Origin: Gnetum montanum
Lineage: Eukaryota; Streptophyta; Gnetopsida; Gnetales; Gnetaceae
Reading direction: 5' to 3'
Length of the DNA stretch: 64,000 nucleotides
Assembly: GCA_015680685.1 (NCBI GenBank)
Contig: MNCI01004940.1
Location: 86,817 to 150,816 of the forward strand
Shown: one piece after another, positions 47,024 through 57,989 of the stretch
How positions within the stretch are numbered: position 1 is the first letter of the stretch
Layout of the letters: every line of letters starts with the position of its first letter
Made by a program: the position numbers and the translations under genes
The notes under the pieces: generated by a model
What the model saw: the letters and a program-made list of their open reading frames with translations, nothing else
The model's database searches: none
Told to the model about the DNA's origin: nothing

Positions 47024-47760
47024 AACTTTCTTCTTTTTGAGTCTCCTAAGCTTTCTGGCAAGATTGGCAATTTCCTCATTAGAATTAAAGTCTCATGTTG
47101 ATGGTTTTTTTCTCATCAATCATTACTAATTAAACTTGAAAATATTCTACTCATTTCTAGAAGTAGTTACTCCACATTTTCTAATTTCAAAAGCTAAAAT
47201 AATATTGTGAACCTTTACAACTATTAATCTAGATAGATCTTTCACCCCTTTATTGAATAACATCTTTGACCCGAATATGCCTAGAAGAATCATCAAAATT
47301 TTCTCATAGATTATAGCTTCAAATTGAGCCTCACTAAGCATGTTCATTTGATTCACAACTTTACCCACATGGCTAAAGAAGCCACTTATGATTTCATTCT
47401 CCTTCATCATTAAGTTATTAAATCAAGCTCTTAGAGTTAGCAACTTAGACTTCTTAACTTTTTCATATCTTGCATAGATTACTTGAAAATTATCCCATAT
47501 TTTTTGGCATGTTGAAAATGCATGATCCTCATACATGAAAATTAATGTATTCATAACTCAAGCATCATGAATTGGATTATTTGTTCCTCTACTAACAGCC
47601 TTCCAGACTTTATCACTATGAGCTAAAAGATATGTTCTGATCTTGAACTTTTATAAAGGACAATCTAATCCATCAAACCATGAAGCTTTAATGAAAGAGA
47701 AGTTTTGATTCTATGCTATGTCTAGGGGATAAGCTTACAACACAAACTATTACGTCATGA
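47024..47760 (-). pseudogene. E1 gag N-terminal part (DUF4219/UBN2)
   Basis: ASWFDGLDCPL at about 47690, CQKIWDNFQVIYARYEKVKK at about 47490, NEIISGFFSHVGKVVNQMN at 47400-47345, then EEIANLARKLRRLKKKK at about 47075-47030. The order is typical of copia Gag. Stops present. Confidence 0.75.
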
Positions 47761-47771
47761 AGTGTTGATTT

Positions 47772-47783
47772 TCTCTAATACTA
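47772..47783 (-). promoter_or_regulatory. primer-binding site of E1, decayed
   Basis: The minus strand reads TAGTATTAGAGA against TGGTATCAGAGC (initiator tRNA-Met type). It sits between gag and the LTR. Confidence 0.55.
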
Positions 47784-47785
47784 AT

Positions 47786-49195
47786 TATTATTTCCCAAAG
47801 GAGAGGGAGTTTGAATCAAGGCTTGATAAAAAACTAGCTAATTGAAACATAGCAAAAAGCCCCAAAATAAGAAATAATAGCCCTAATAAATAAGTAGCTA
47901 TGACAGAAATAACAAAGGAGACATAGAGCTTTTAAGGTGGTTCAATTGATAGAATGACCAACCTACTTAGTATTAAACTCTTTGCAAATATTTAGGAGTA
48001 GATCTATTTTATTAAACTAAAAAAAAATGTACAAGGCATTTTTTACAACTTGGAAGAAGCACCAACATCAAGCTCAAAGTCACAAGAATAAGCTTTTTGA
48101 ATATAACAAAGAGAAATTCACTTACTCAGTCTCAAATCAAAGACATACCCAAGACAAAGCTAAAGAGAATACAAAAATAGAAATTTTCTAGATAAGAGAA
48201 AGAGAGAGATCAAAGAAGAAAGATGGAAAAGAGGAAGAAGAAATTCCAAAACTATAATAGAACCAAAAACTTGAATGAGCTTACAGATTACATCTTATAA
48301 CAAGATCCCTTCATAGCCATTTTGAGAGCCATTGTAGATCCATCAAGAAGAAAAAGCTAAAGGTATTACATAGTAGTCTTTGTTACCACTTTGAAATGTA
48401 GAGAAGCATTAAAAATTAAAACATAGTAGAGTGAGAAGAAATATGTCTTGGTGCCAATGGTCATGAGTATCCCATGGAACATTAAGCTTAACTTGCTAAT
48501 GTGATAATAACTCTTTCTCACTTTGTCTTACACCCTAAACATTTTCATTAATAAGCTCTATTAACTCTTACAGCAAAATAGGCTTTAGCTTTTCCCTTAT
48601 ATCTCTACTTATCATAGGCACTTTTATAACACAAGATTTTTATATAGTGGCCCATTATTCTTATGACCTCAACCAAGCTAATGTAGCCTTGAACTCTTTT
48701 TAGTAAAATATATAGCTTTGAAACCAAGCCTTTTAAGAAAAGCTTTTAGATGAGTTGGCCTACCCTATTTAGCTTAGACTTAATGTCTTAGTCATAGCTT
48801 CTTATCCTTCTAAGATTTTTAATTAGTGTTTGATGTGACCTTTTTAAAACTACATAGCCCTTCAAATTCATCTAGATGTTTATTATTTCATTGAGATAGG
48901 GTTATGTGCTGATGTGCAGACCAAGCTCATTCTAAATCACATGTTTTTATGGCTACAACATAGCTCATCTCTTACATGCTAATATAAAAAGCTTTTTCTT
49001 GTTCAAAAGGTCAATATAGTAGCGCTTTCTCAAATCACCTATCTTTTGAAGCTTTCCTTTACTTGGCACTAACGATAGCATTTTAGTGTCTGACTTGGAA
49101 ACTCCTTTCAATCATGTACTCATTAGTATTTAGGTCCATGATTTTAAAATCATCTAGATGGTTTTGGCTTCCTATGTGTTGCATTAGCTTTTAAA
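47786..49195 (-). repeat. LTR E, right copy (5' LTR of E1; outer end may reach ~49.75 kb)
   Basis: Inner end at the PBS. Similar to 36355-37505 and, in its inner part (47850-48250), to about 57995-58400. The outer limit is not set because the left copy is truncated. 49196-49755 is AT-rich without recognisable coding and could be more LTR. Confidence 0.65.
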
Positions 49196-49755
49196 ATTGT
49201 ATGGACAAATCTTTTTCTTACATGGCCCTACAAAATTGATATTCCAAAAATCATTTAGAGAGTTCTCTTGAGGCTAACGTATCATAGCTTTTCAGTTTCC
49301 TTTTTAAAAATTTGTATTTGTGCTATCAATATTTTTATTGTGACAACCTCAATATTAATGACATATTTTTAGTGATAACCTTTGCTCAGCCCTACCAAGT
49401 CTTGTGCCTATTAAGCTAGATTAAAATTTTAAATAAGCATGTGTTTTTTGTTCCTTATGTAATCCCATTGTCATTGAGATAGTTTAGAAAACATCTAAAG
49501 AAAAGTTTACTATTGACAAAAGCTTTCCAAATGAGCTTTTTTGTTCTATATTTTGATTCAAGCTAATGTGGTAAGGCTTTTTAAATGAACATTTTGGTTC
49601 TAAATATCTACTCTAAATGCTAAGTAAGAAACATCACAAAAATAATAAAAGCTAAAAATAAAATTAAACCTACAACCTTGCCAAATAGATTTTCCAAAAA
49701 TGAAAGTGTTCTAATTAAGGTTTGGCCTGACAAGATAAACTCCTATGTAATGTTT

Positions 49756-49869
49756 GAATCAACTTAACCTTGCAATTAGCTTCTCTTACAAAGGTTATTA
49801 AAGCATTCCAAACATGTTCTTTTATTTTCTTTCTTTTCTTTTTCTTTTGTTTTGCAATCAACTCAACCT
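49756..49869. repeat. 99-bp tandem duplication at the insertion site of F
   Basis: AATCAACTTAACCTTG (from 49756) recurs as AATCAACTCAACCTTG (from 49855), and the following 41 bp (49773-49813) recur after F at 54684-54724 with three mismatches. F therefore inserted into the second unit of a pre-existing tandem duplication. Confidence 0.75.
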
Positions 49870-50203
49870 TGTTAAATGTGTTTAATTGTTAAACATGTTT
49901 TTTTTTGTCCTAGTCTTTAGGAACTATCCTTAGGGATTTGGTTGCTATTTTCATTCTATAGAAGTACATAAGTTGAAGGGTTGATCATTATAGAGGTTGA
50001 AGAATCAACCATTATAGAAGTTACAGGGTCAACTGTTATAGAAGTTGCTATTTTCCATTGATGTATTTGCCTATTTAAAGGCCATTATCAATTGAATAAA
50101 AAAGTGATATTCAATTGCCTCTATTTGCCACTATTCTGTTTTGCTATTCTATTTTTTTCTTGTTTCATCTGAGGCTAGTAGTGCATAGCCTTAGAGGCTA
50201 ATA
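49870..50203 (+). repeat. 5' LTR of F (334 bp)
   Basis: Starts TGTTAAATGTG; pairs with 54338-54682. Contains repeated GTCAAC(C/T)(G/A)TTATAGAAGTTG-type words (49975-50045), which are more numerous in the 3' LTR. Confidence 0.88.
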
Positions 50204-50204
50204 G

Positions 50205-50216
50205 TGGTATCAAAGC
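50205..50216 (+). promoter_or_regulatory. primer-binding site of F
   Basis: TGGTATCAAAGC, one base past the LTR. Same variant as in copia H. Confidence 0.9.
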
Positions 50217-50324
50217 TTGGTTTAGGAGGCTAGAGAGAAAGCCCAGTTCAAGAGGCTAGAGAGAAAAGCATAGTAGTGCACTCAGTTTAGGAGGCTTGAG
50301 AGAAGAGCACAATGGTGCATAAAT

Positions 50325-51221
50325 GGCTTCTGAAAATTTACCATCCCACGTTTTGATGGTTACTATGACCATTGGAGCATGTTGATGGAAAATGTCTTGA
50401 AGTTTAAGGAGTACTAGCAAGTTGTTGAAGATGGTATAGTAGCACCCGCAGTTGAGGCTGCACTCACAAATGAACAATGAAAGGAACTAGAGGGACTAAG
50501 GCTGAATGATTTGAAGGCAAAGAATTATTTATTTTAAGTAATTGATTATTTTATCTTGGAGACTATTCTTAGCAAAGAAACTTCCAAGGATATTTGGGAT
50601 TCTATGAAGATGAAATATTAGGGGTCTTCAAGAGTAAAGCATGCATAACTTCAAGCCTTGAGAAGAGATTTTGAGACTTTGCAGATGAAAGATGGGGAGT
50701 CTGTTACTACCTATAATGGAAGGACAATGGAGATAGCCAATAACATGTGATTTCATGATGAGATAATGGAGGATGTGATTATTTTTGAGAAGATATTACG
50801 TTCCTTATCCCCCAAGTTTGATTATGTTGTTTGTTCAATTGAAGAATCCAAAGATGTTCATGCATTTTTCCTTGATGAACTTCAAAGTTCTTTATTAGTC
50901 CATGGATAGAAGATGAATCGAAATTCAACTTCTAAAGAGCAAGCTTTGAAGGCTTTTACCTTTAGTTATTCCTTAAGAGGAAGAGGTAGAGGTAGAGGTA
51001 GAGGAAGAGGAGATCGAGGCAATAGATATGACAATAGATATTTCAAAGGGGATGGTGATAAATTTCAAGGCAAAGGTAGAGGAAAAGTTGAAAAATCTAT
51101 GGTGGGATGCTTTAGATGTCATAAATACAAATACTATCATTCTAAATGCTACACTAAACTACCCAATGACAAAGGAGAGAAATCAAATTTTGTAGCAGAG
51201 AAGGAGTTTGAGACTTTTTGA
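50325..51221 (+). pseudogene. F gag
   Basis: FDGYYDHWSMLMENVLKFKE start, ETSKDIWDSMKMKY, MKDGESVTTYNGRTMEIANNM, KILRSLSPKFDYVVCSIEES (UBN2), an RGRGRGRGRGRGDRG basic tract (about 50980-51020), and a zinc knuckle CFRCHKYKYYHSKC (51110-51151) with the zinc-binding His replaced by Tyr. A few stops (TAG, TGA). Open from 50913 to 51221. Confidence 0.85.
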
Positions 51222-51239
51222 TGGTAGTTCAAGCGAACC

Positions 51240-51616
51240 TAGAGTCTTAGTCAAATGTATGGTATGTGGATACTAGCAACAACAAACATACATGTGGATG
51301 TAAGTCTTCTTTTTCTTACTTAGATGAAAGTTTTCATTCTGTAGTAAGTTTTGGTGATTGTTCTACTATAAATTTAATGGGAAAAGGGGATATTAACATT
51401 AGAACCAAGAATGGTTTTGTAGAAACAATTTCCAATATTTTTTATGTTCTTGATTTGAAAAGCAATTTGTTAAGTGTTGGTCAATTGCAGGAGAAGGGTT
51501 ATGTAATAACCATTAAGAAGGGTACTTGTGAAATTTATGATCCTTCAAAAGGAGCTATTGTAGTTGTTCAAATGAGCTCCAAAAAATTATTTCCTTTGAG
51601 GATTGAAAGTGCTTAA
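51240..51616 (+). pseudogene. F protease
   Basis: WYVDTSNNKHTCG (active site D-T-G changed to D-T-S), VVSFGDCSTINLMGKGDINI, FYVLDLKSNLLSVGQLQEKG. Open 51266-51616. Copia-type retropepsin, probably inactive. Confidence 0.8.
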
Positions 51617-52560
51617 TCTTGCCTGAAGGTTGAGGTAAAAGACCCAACATGGCTTTGGCATTTTCGCTATGGCCACTTGAATTTTGGAGGATTAAAGACC
51701 CTACAATAATAAAATATGATGGCTGATCTTCCTCAAATTATAATTTCTTCCGAAGTTTGTGAAGAATGTATTTTTGGTAAACAACATCATTCTTAATTGT
51801 TTCAAGGAAAATCATTGAGAGTAACAAATGTCCTTAAGCTAGCTCACTCTAACATTTGTGGGCCAATAAAACCATCTTCAAATGCAGGTAATAGGTACTT
51901 GACCACCTTCATTGATTATTATACTAAAAAAAGTTGGGTTTATTTTTGCAGAAGAAGTCTGAAGCTTTTGATGCATTTAAAAGCTTCAAGGCATGCATTA
52001 AGAATGAGTCTGGAAAGATCATGAAAACTCTTTATACAGATCATGGAGAAAAATATTATTCAAAAGAATTTGATGTTTTTTGTGAGAATCATGGCATTTA
52101 GAGAGAGCTCACAACCCCCTATACACCACAAAAAAATGGTGTATCAGAGAGGAAAAATAGAACCATCCTCAATATGGTAAGAAGCCTCTTGGCAAGAGGA
52201 AGTATTTCAAAGAGTTTGTAGCCAGAGGCTATGGATTGGAGCATCCATGTTCTGAACAAAAGTCCCACCTTTGCTATTGAAAACATGACACTAGAAGAGG
52301 CTTGGAGTGGGAGGAATCCAACAATGTATCACTTTAGAATCTTTGGTTGCATTGTCTATGCACATATGCCCTACGAGAAGAGGAAAAAGCTGGAGGATAA
52401 GAGTGAAAAATGTGTCTTTCTTGATGTAAGTGAAGCATCCAAAGCATATAAATTATATAATCCTCTAACAAAGAAGATTGTGAATAGAAAAGATGTTATC
52501 TTTAATGAAGAGAGCACTTAAAACTGGAATGGGTAGTAGCCTACTTCAATTATTTTTGGC
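51617..52560 (+). pseudogene. F integrase
   Basis: Pre-integrase zinc part: WLWHFRYGHLNFGGLKTL, CEECIFGKQHHS (51640-51795). Core: LKLAHSNICGPIKP (first Asp changed to Asn), FIDYYTKKSWVYF, a frameshift near 51950, then ESGKIMKTLYTDHGEKY, TPYTPQKNGVSERKNRTILN, NKSPTFAIENMTLEEAWSGR, FGCIVYAHMPYEKRKKL. Ends FNEEST. Confidence 0.82.
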
Positions 52561-52699
52561 AGTAAAACTACAGACACCATAACACTTGAAACTACAAAAC
52601 CTAGAACTACAAACTTTGAAGCACCAAGAACTATGGAGGTTGAAATCCCAAAAGCTACGTAGGCTAAAGCACCAAGAACTATGGAGGCTGAGACTTTAG

Positions 52700-54300
52700 C
52701 AATAGCAATAGTAATAGAAAAATACCTTTATGGATGATGAATTATGAGGTAACTGGGATTGACCAATCTAATGACCCAATCATCAAATTTTCTTTGTTTG
52801 TAGATTGTCATCCCACAACTTTTGAAAGTGCTATTAAAGAATCAAAATGGAAAAAGGAAATGGAGGATGAAATTGAATCCATTGAGAAAAATGGTACATG
52901 GGAGCTAGTTGATCTTCCAAAAGGGCATAAACCATTGGTGTGAATTGGGTCTTCAAAACAAAACTAAAGGAGACTAGTAAAGTTGACAAGGCACAATTGG
53001 TGGCTAAGGGATACACGAAAGAATATGGGATTGACTATAAAGAAGTCTGTGCACTTGTTGCAAGGCATTATACAATCAGATTGGTGATTGCATTGGTAGC
53101 ACAAAATTCATGGCCTATCTTTCAAATGGATGTCAAGTTTGCATTCTTGCATGGAGACTTGGAGGAACATGTATTTATTGATCAACCCCTTAGTTTTGTG
53201 AAGCTTGGTAGTGAGCACAGTTTATAAATAAATAAATAAAACTTTGTATGGACTAAAACAAGCTTCAAGAGCTTAGTATAGTAATATAAATACCTATTTT
53301 TCTGAGGGATTTCAAAAATGTCCATATGAGCATACACTTTTTACAAAGATTGATGGAGGAAAAGTGCTCATTGTATGTTTATATGTTGATGATCTTATTT
53401 TTACTATGAATGATAGTGATTCATTTAAAAAAGTTAAGAAGTTAATGATGGATGAGTTTGAAATGACTGATCTTGGAAAAAACCATTACTATCTTGGCAT
53501 GGAAGTAGTGTAATCCCTTGTTGGAATCTTTATTTCTCAAAAGAAGTATGTTAGAGATATTTTGGAGAGGTTTAAGATGAAGGATTGCAATCCTATAAGC
53601 ACTCCAATTGAGATTGGCTTGAGGCTACGCAAAGATCCTAAAGGAAGCAAGGTGGAGGCTACACTTTACAAGCAAATTGTTGGGAGTCTAATGTATTTAA
53701 TTACAACCAGACTCGATATAATGCATGTTGTGAGTCATATCAGCAAATACATGGAGTCTCAAAAGAAGATGCATTTGTTAGCTACTAAAAGAATATTGCA
53801 AGTTTTGTTACTTTCAAGGGACTAAATATTTTGGGGGCTATTTTACAAGAAAGGTGAGATATCTAATTTTGTGGGATTTACTAATAGTGATTATGTAGGA
53901 GATTAAGATGATAGGAAGAGCACTTGGGGATATATTTTTATGATGGGCACATGGGTTGTTTCATGGTCATTCAACAAGCAATCAATTGTCACATGTCAAC
54001 CATAGAGGCTAAATTTGTTGTTGCAACATCTTGTGCTTGCCAAGCCATTTGGCTAAGAAAAATTCTTAATGAGCTATATTTCAAGCAAAGGGGGCTACTA
54101 TAATTTTTTGTGACAACAATTCTCAAATCTTCTGCTACATGGAAAAAGCAAACATATTGTGAAATTTCACTTCTTGCATGATCTATGCAATGGTGTTATT
54201 GATTTGATGTTTTGTAAAAGTGAAGATCAACTCACTGATATTCTAACATTTCAGAGATTGAGAAAGCAGTTTAGAGTCTGCACATTGAATGATTCTTGTT
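52700..54300 (+). pseudogene. F reverse transcriptase and RNase H
   Basis: WKKEMEDEIESIEKNGTWEL, KAQLVAKGYTKEYGIDYKEV, FQMDVKFAFLHGDLEE, then a frameshift near 53225. Next LIVCLYVDDLIFTMN (Y-V-D-D at 53382-53393), YYLGMEVV, RFKMKDCNPISTPIE. RNase H ends KSKHIVKFHFLHDL and KSEDQLTDIL. The active site is intact; the frame is not. Confidence 0.85.
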
Positions 54301-54328
54301 AATCTAATAGTTTGCAAACTTTCAGTTT

Positions 54329-54337
54329 ATAGGAGGG
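54329..54337 (+). promoter_or_regulatory. polypurine tract of F
   Basis: ATAGGAGGG directly before the 3' LTR. Confidence 0.8.
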
Positions 54338-54682
54338 TGTTAAATGTGTTTTAATTGTTAAACATGTTTTTCTTTATTTAACATGTTTTTTTTGTTTGTC
54401 CTAGTTTTTAGGAGGATTTAGTTGCTATTTTTGTTCTACAAAAGTTGAAGGCTTGGCCATCACAAAAGTTAAAGTGTCAACTGTTATAAAAGTTGAAAAG
54501 TCAACCGTTGTTATAGGGTCAACCATTATAGAAGTTGCTATTTTATGTTGATGTATTTGCCTATTTAAAGACCATTCTCAGTTAAATAAAAATGTGAAAT
54601 TCAATTGCCTCTATTTACCCTATTCTATTTTGTTCTATTTTTGTTCATTGAGGCTAGTAGTGCACAACCTTAGAGGCTGACA
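54338..54682 (+). repeat. 3' LTR of F (345 bp)
   Basis: TGTTAAATGTG to GGCTGACA. Slightly longer than the 5' LTR through an extra AACATGTTTT-type and an extra GTCAACCG-type repeat. Confidence 0.88.
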
Positions 54683-54724
54683 ACAATTAGGTTCTCTTAC
54701 AAACGTTATTGAAGCATTCCAAAC

Positions 54725-56189
54725 TTAAAACACTTAATAGCAAAAACCATGAACAGATTTTCTGAAAATTGAGCTGCATCTCATAAAAAAATTTGGTTAT
54801 GCAATCTACCGCAATTTTATACAGTAAGCTTCCTTGTGATGTCGCTTTCCTACAGCAGAGCTGAACCAAAAACTCCAGGCTCAAAACACCCAGCAAGAAG
54901 TATCTACATGCTGTGGTGTTTGAAAAAAAGGTATATAAAAGTGCCAAGATTATACCTGAGCTACTGCCTCGCTGGCTTTAATGGAAATGATACCTAATAA
55001 ATTCATAAATAGAACAACTGGCCCATGAATTTGAATAAAACGCTCACATTTCATGAGTGTAGCTTTTATACGGAATATACGGACTCCCAGGTTCCGCGCT
55101 TATTTTATCTCTGGGTCAAAGACTAGTTATTAATTCCAGCAAATCAGATTTTGATAGTCCTTTCGCTGCATGGACATACGATTTTAGGTAGGATAACTGG
55201 AACTTTAACTGGATACATCCGAGAAGAAAATTCAACTGAAGGTAATTTCTGAAGCGTAATCCTTTGCCCACTCACTGATCCATCTGAAGGAAACCGCTCA
55301 TCTTTAAACTTCCTGTAATTTCCTGGCATGAAACAAGGATGGATTACACTTAAAAAAAAATCGTAACGGAATTAATTTGATTAAATCTAAGGCTAGTGCG
55401 GTGTGCATTGTGCAACATGCTTGGCATGCTTGTCCCGACTTACAACGTACAACTGTCAGGCCTCTTTGGGAAGCTAATGAAGTAAGGGACCACATTAATC
55501 AATCAATCAATCTGTTGTTACCTTGGGATAGGCGATCAGATACACCGCCCCAGTATCATATTCCGTTTGCCAGCAACACAATGCCCCTTAAACTTGAATT
55601 CCACCGGTAATTTTTTCTGCAAGTTTGACAGAAAAGTAGGGTGCTGAAACGAAATAATCAGGGACATGGGGCCTGTCCAATTGTTTTAAATTGGTATGAT
55701 TCCCAAAAATTCTGGGCTCGTCAGAAGATACTGTCTTTGACTGGAGATTTTGAAGTTTTGGGTACTGCATTTAAAAACCTTGGCGGCCTGGTGGCCAAGG
55801 AGATTCCGATCCCTGTCAGAAGTCAACTTTGAGAACATGCCATTTTCTTGCATTGTGAAACCAAATCAGGTGTCCACAAAGTATTTCACTCGGAAGCTAG
55901 GGTTCAGCAATTTTCAGGAAGGCAGGCAGATCGTTCTTTTCATCTACATGCAATGCAAATATTTGCAGGGAAGGGCAGTTCAGAGATGGAATAGAGAATA
56001 GAATACCATGGGCGACAAATGAATAGGAATAGTCAAGAAATGAATGGGATGATGAATAAGAATCGTAAAGAAAAGAATGCGCTGATGAATCATGTCCATG
56101 TTTCAATATTTGTTGTAATGTGCGATGCCATCCGAGATTACGGTGTGTTGGCATCTAAGGCTCTCAATATTCCTAGATGTAAATACAAA
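54725..56189. other. non-transposon interval, possible gene remnants
   Basis: Base composition is less AT-rich than the flanks, and none of the retroelement families of this window is seen. A minus-strand frame (55329-55144, ending at an in-frame stop) starts right after an acceptor-like TTGTTTCATGCCAG and reads NYRKFKDERFPSDGSVSGQR, then ITLQKLP; it could be a last exon of an unknown gene. Other frames (55377-55610, 55641-55832, 56019-56372) show nothing I recognise. Confidence 0.35.
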
Positions 56190-56365
56190 ATAATCCATCT
56201 TCTTAGATGTCCCTGCACCCAAATCTTGGCCATGGTCCATGATCAAGTATCGGCAACCGAATCATGGCCATGGTCCATGCCATGGTCAAGGATAAGCTGC
56301 AACATATTCTTGACCATGGTATATGGTCAAGGATTAGCTACAATAGCTTCTTGGCCATGGTGTAA
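56190..56365. repeat. irregular CCATGGTC(C/A) repeats
   Basis: GGCCATGGTC / CCATGGTCAAGGAT(A/T)AGCT words, some palindromic (CCATGG), recur six or more times. Two longer units (about 56280 and 56321) share ATGGTCAAGGATTAGCTACAA with changes. Confidence 0.65.
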
Positions 56366-56772
56366 CAGGTAATCTAAGTCGCCAAGTAACTTACAGTGCC
56401 TAGCACCAAGCCCGCCCCATGGGTAACGGTAGTGGTTTTGCATTTGCTCTCATCCTTCCTTACCCTACCCATGAACTCATATGTGTGAGAGAAAGTTTTA
56501 AGTGATGTTCGCCGTCTCCAACTTCGTGAGGCTGTGAGCCCACTACAGCAGGAGATCATTCTCATCAGAGTCCCATTCTGCTCACCTAGCGTTGGGTCTC
56601 TGACCTACACCTTCAGGTTAGCCCTTGCAGACCGTGTGCAGAGAGGGACCGGCATAGGGAAATATAAATTTGGAGCACTACTTGACCTTAGGGTATTACC
56701 CTATAGAGGGTGAAATAATGCGGGGTGCTTGCTGAGGTTTATGGTGCAGATAGGTATAAAGTATCAGTGGAA
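56366..56772. other. GC-richer interval upstream of the MYB relic
   Basis: No domain recognised. It would be promoter or 5' leader of the MYB gene. TATAAATTT at about 56665 is a possible TATA box. Confidence 0.3.
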
Positions 56773-57892
56773 ATGGATGAGAAGACAGGAATGAGAAAGG
56801 GCCCATGGTCAGTGGAGGAGGATCAGAAGCTTATCACCTGTGTTTCTCTATGCGGACAAGGTCAACGGGATGCCATTGCCAAATCGTCAGGTGCTACCAA
56901 AATCCTCAAACGTTTATTAGCAAATCCTCTGAATGCCATTCATTCAATCCAGCGTACTTCCTAGCTACATTAACTTTTACAGCTCTACGCTGGACAGTTT
57001 TCAAGTCCATGAGGTTTTGTTTGTCAGTTTCTGCACGGCAAAATAAGATTGCAGATCAATTTCAATAAGTCGATGGTCTGATATTCAGATATAGATTAAA
57101 CAATATACATTCATTTGGTTATGTGTTTTAATTTTTTAACACGGTTACATATGTAATGTCTCCTGCTCTTTATCATATCAAACTCTCTCTGGTCCATAGA
57201 GTAGAGCAAAGTAGGTACTGAATCTGATCTCCATGTATATTCGAATAGCGTTGATGTTTTGTGGAGTGAATGGATGCATGGCTCAGAAATCGAAGAAAAG
57301 GGCGCTGGAATTATCTGTACTGGCACTGCAATCAAGTTGGGCTTTCTGGTTCCAGTTCCATCGACTGTTGTAGAAATCAAATCTTAGTTCGTTACAGATG
57401 AACGAGGACAGATGTCGCTTGTAAATATTAGATAAAACCTTAGAATATTTTCCATATTTAGGCAGCCACCCAAAAAGAACATAATTTCTAGAATTTGCAA
57501 CGATTTCTCCGACGTTTTAATTTGCAGGCATCATGGGATCCTGAAAAGTTGTCAGTGAACCGAAAACCACACGCTGGAACGCAGCTGGAGTTAGGGGCCC
57601 ATGCTCTAGGGCTAGGGCTAAGCAGAATCAAGCATCATAGTTTATGTATACTCGGATGTTTATGCAAGTTTCATTTAATTTATTTAGGTTTTTCATTGAA
57701 AAAAGTCAAAAACATTATTATATTTTATCAAGACAATTTATTTTATGCATTCTGGGCTGTTGGATACAGGTCCAAGAAGGAACGGAAAAAGCTGCCGTCT
57801 AAGGTGGATGAATTATCTTCGGCCAAACGCACCAAAATCACTGTCGAAGAAGAGCAGCTGATCATTGATCTTCATAAACAGTGGGGCAACAG
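56773..57892 (+). pseudogene. R2R3-MYB transcription factor relic (at least two exons)
   Basis: Exon 1 (56773-56890) reads MDEKTGMRKGPWSVEEDQKL and ends in a donor G|GTGCT at the usual place in R2. The second Trp of R2 is Arg (GQGQRDAIAK). A later exon (57770-57892), after the acceptor GGATACAG, reads SSAKRTKITVEEEQLIIDLH and ends at WGN plus a split codon, AG|GTCTG, the conserved phase-2 intron of R3. The recognition helix of R2 is not found; text near 57540 (AAAAGTTGTCAG) may be its trace. No third exon before LTR E2. MYB proteins regulate transcription in the nucleus; this copy looks dead. Confidence 0.7.
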
Positions 57893-57989
57893 GTCTGTCT
57901 GACTGTCTTTACTTAATCTGCTTGTTCGGAGTTGTATTTTGTCATTCCTTGGATGGAGCTCCAAGGTATGGGATGAATGAGGACCTTAC
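57893..57989. other. start of the second MYB intron, then junction with E2
   Basis: Begins GTCTGTCTG. LTR E text is recognisable from about 57990. Confidence 0.4.

Larger units (their letters stand above)
36355..49195 (-). mobile_element. copia element E1 (minus strand), interrupted
   Basis: 5' LTR 47786 to about 49195 or more, PBS 47772-47783, gag, protease, integrase, RT, RNase H down to about 41365, and left LTR 36355-37505. Interrupted by solo LTR J (45568-47018) in gag and by K and I (37.5-41.36 kb) at the end of RNase H. Protein remains are scattered with stops. Confidence 0.7.
49870..54682 (+). mobile_element. copia element F, near full length
   Basis: LTRs 49870-50203 and 54338-54682, PBS, PPT, and gag-protease-integrase-RT-RNase H in the copia order. 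Stops and a frameshift or two only, so younger than H or E1. No clear 5-bp target duplication was found. Confidence 0.88.

Noticed and set aside
49773-54724. 41-bp repeat around F as an unusually long target duplication
   Set aside because: The preceding 16 bp are also duplicated upstream of F, so a pre-existing 99-bp tandem duplication is the simpler explanation.
56366-56720. Organellar or rDNA insertion
   Set aside because: GC-richer, but I could not match it to rRNA or chloroplast genes I know.
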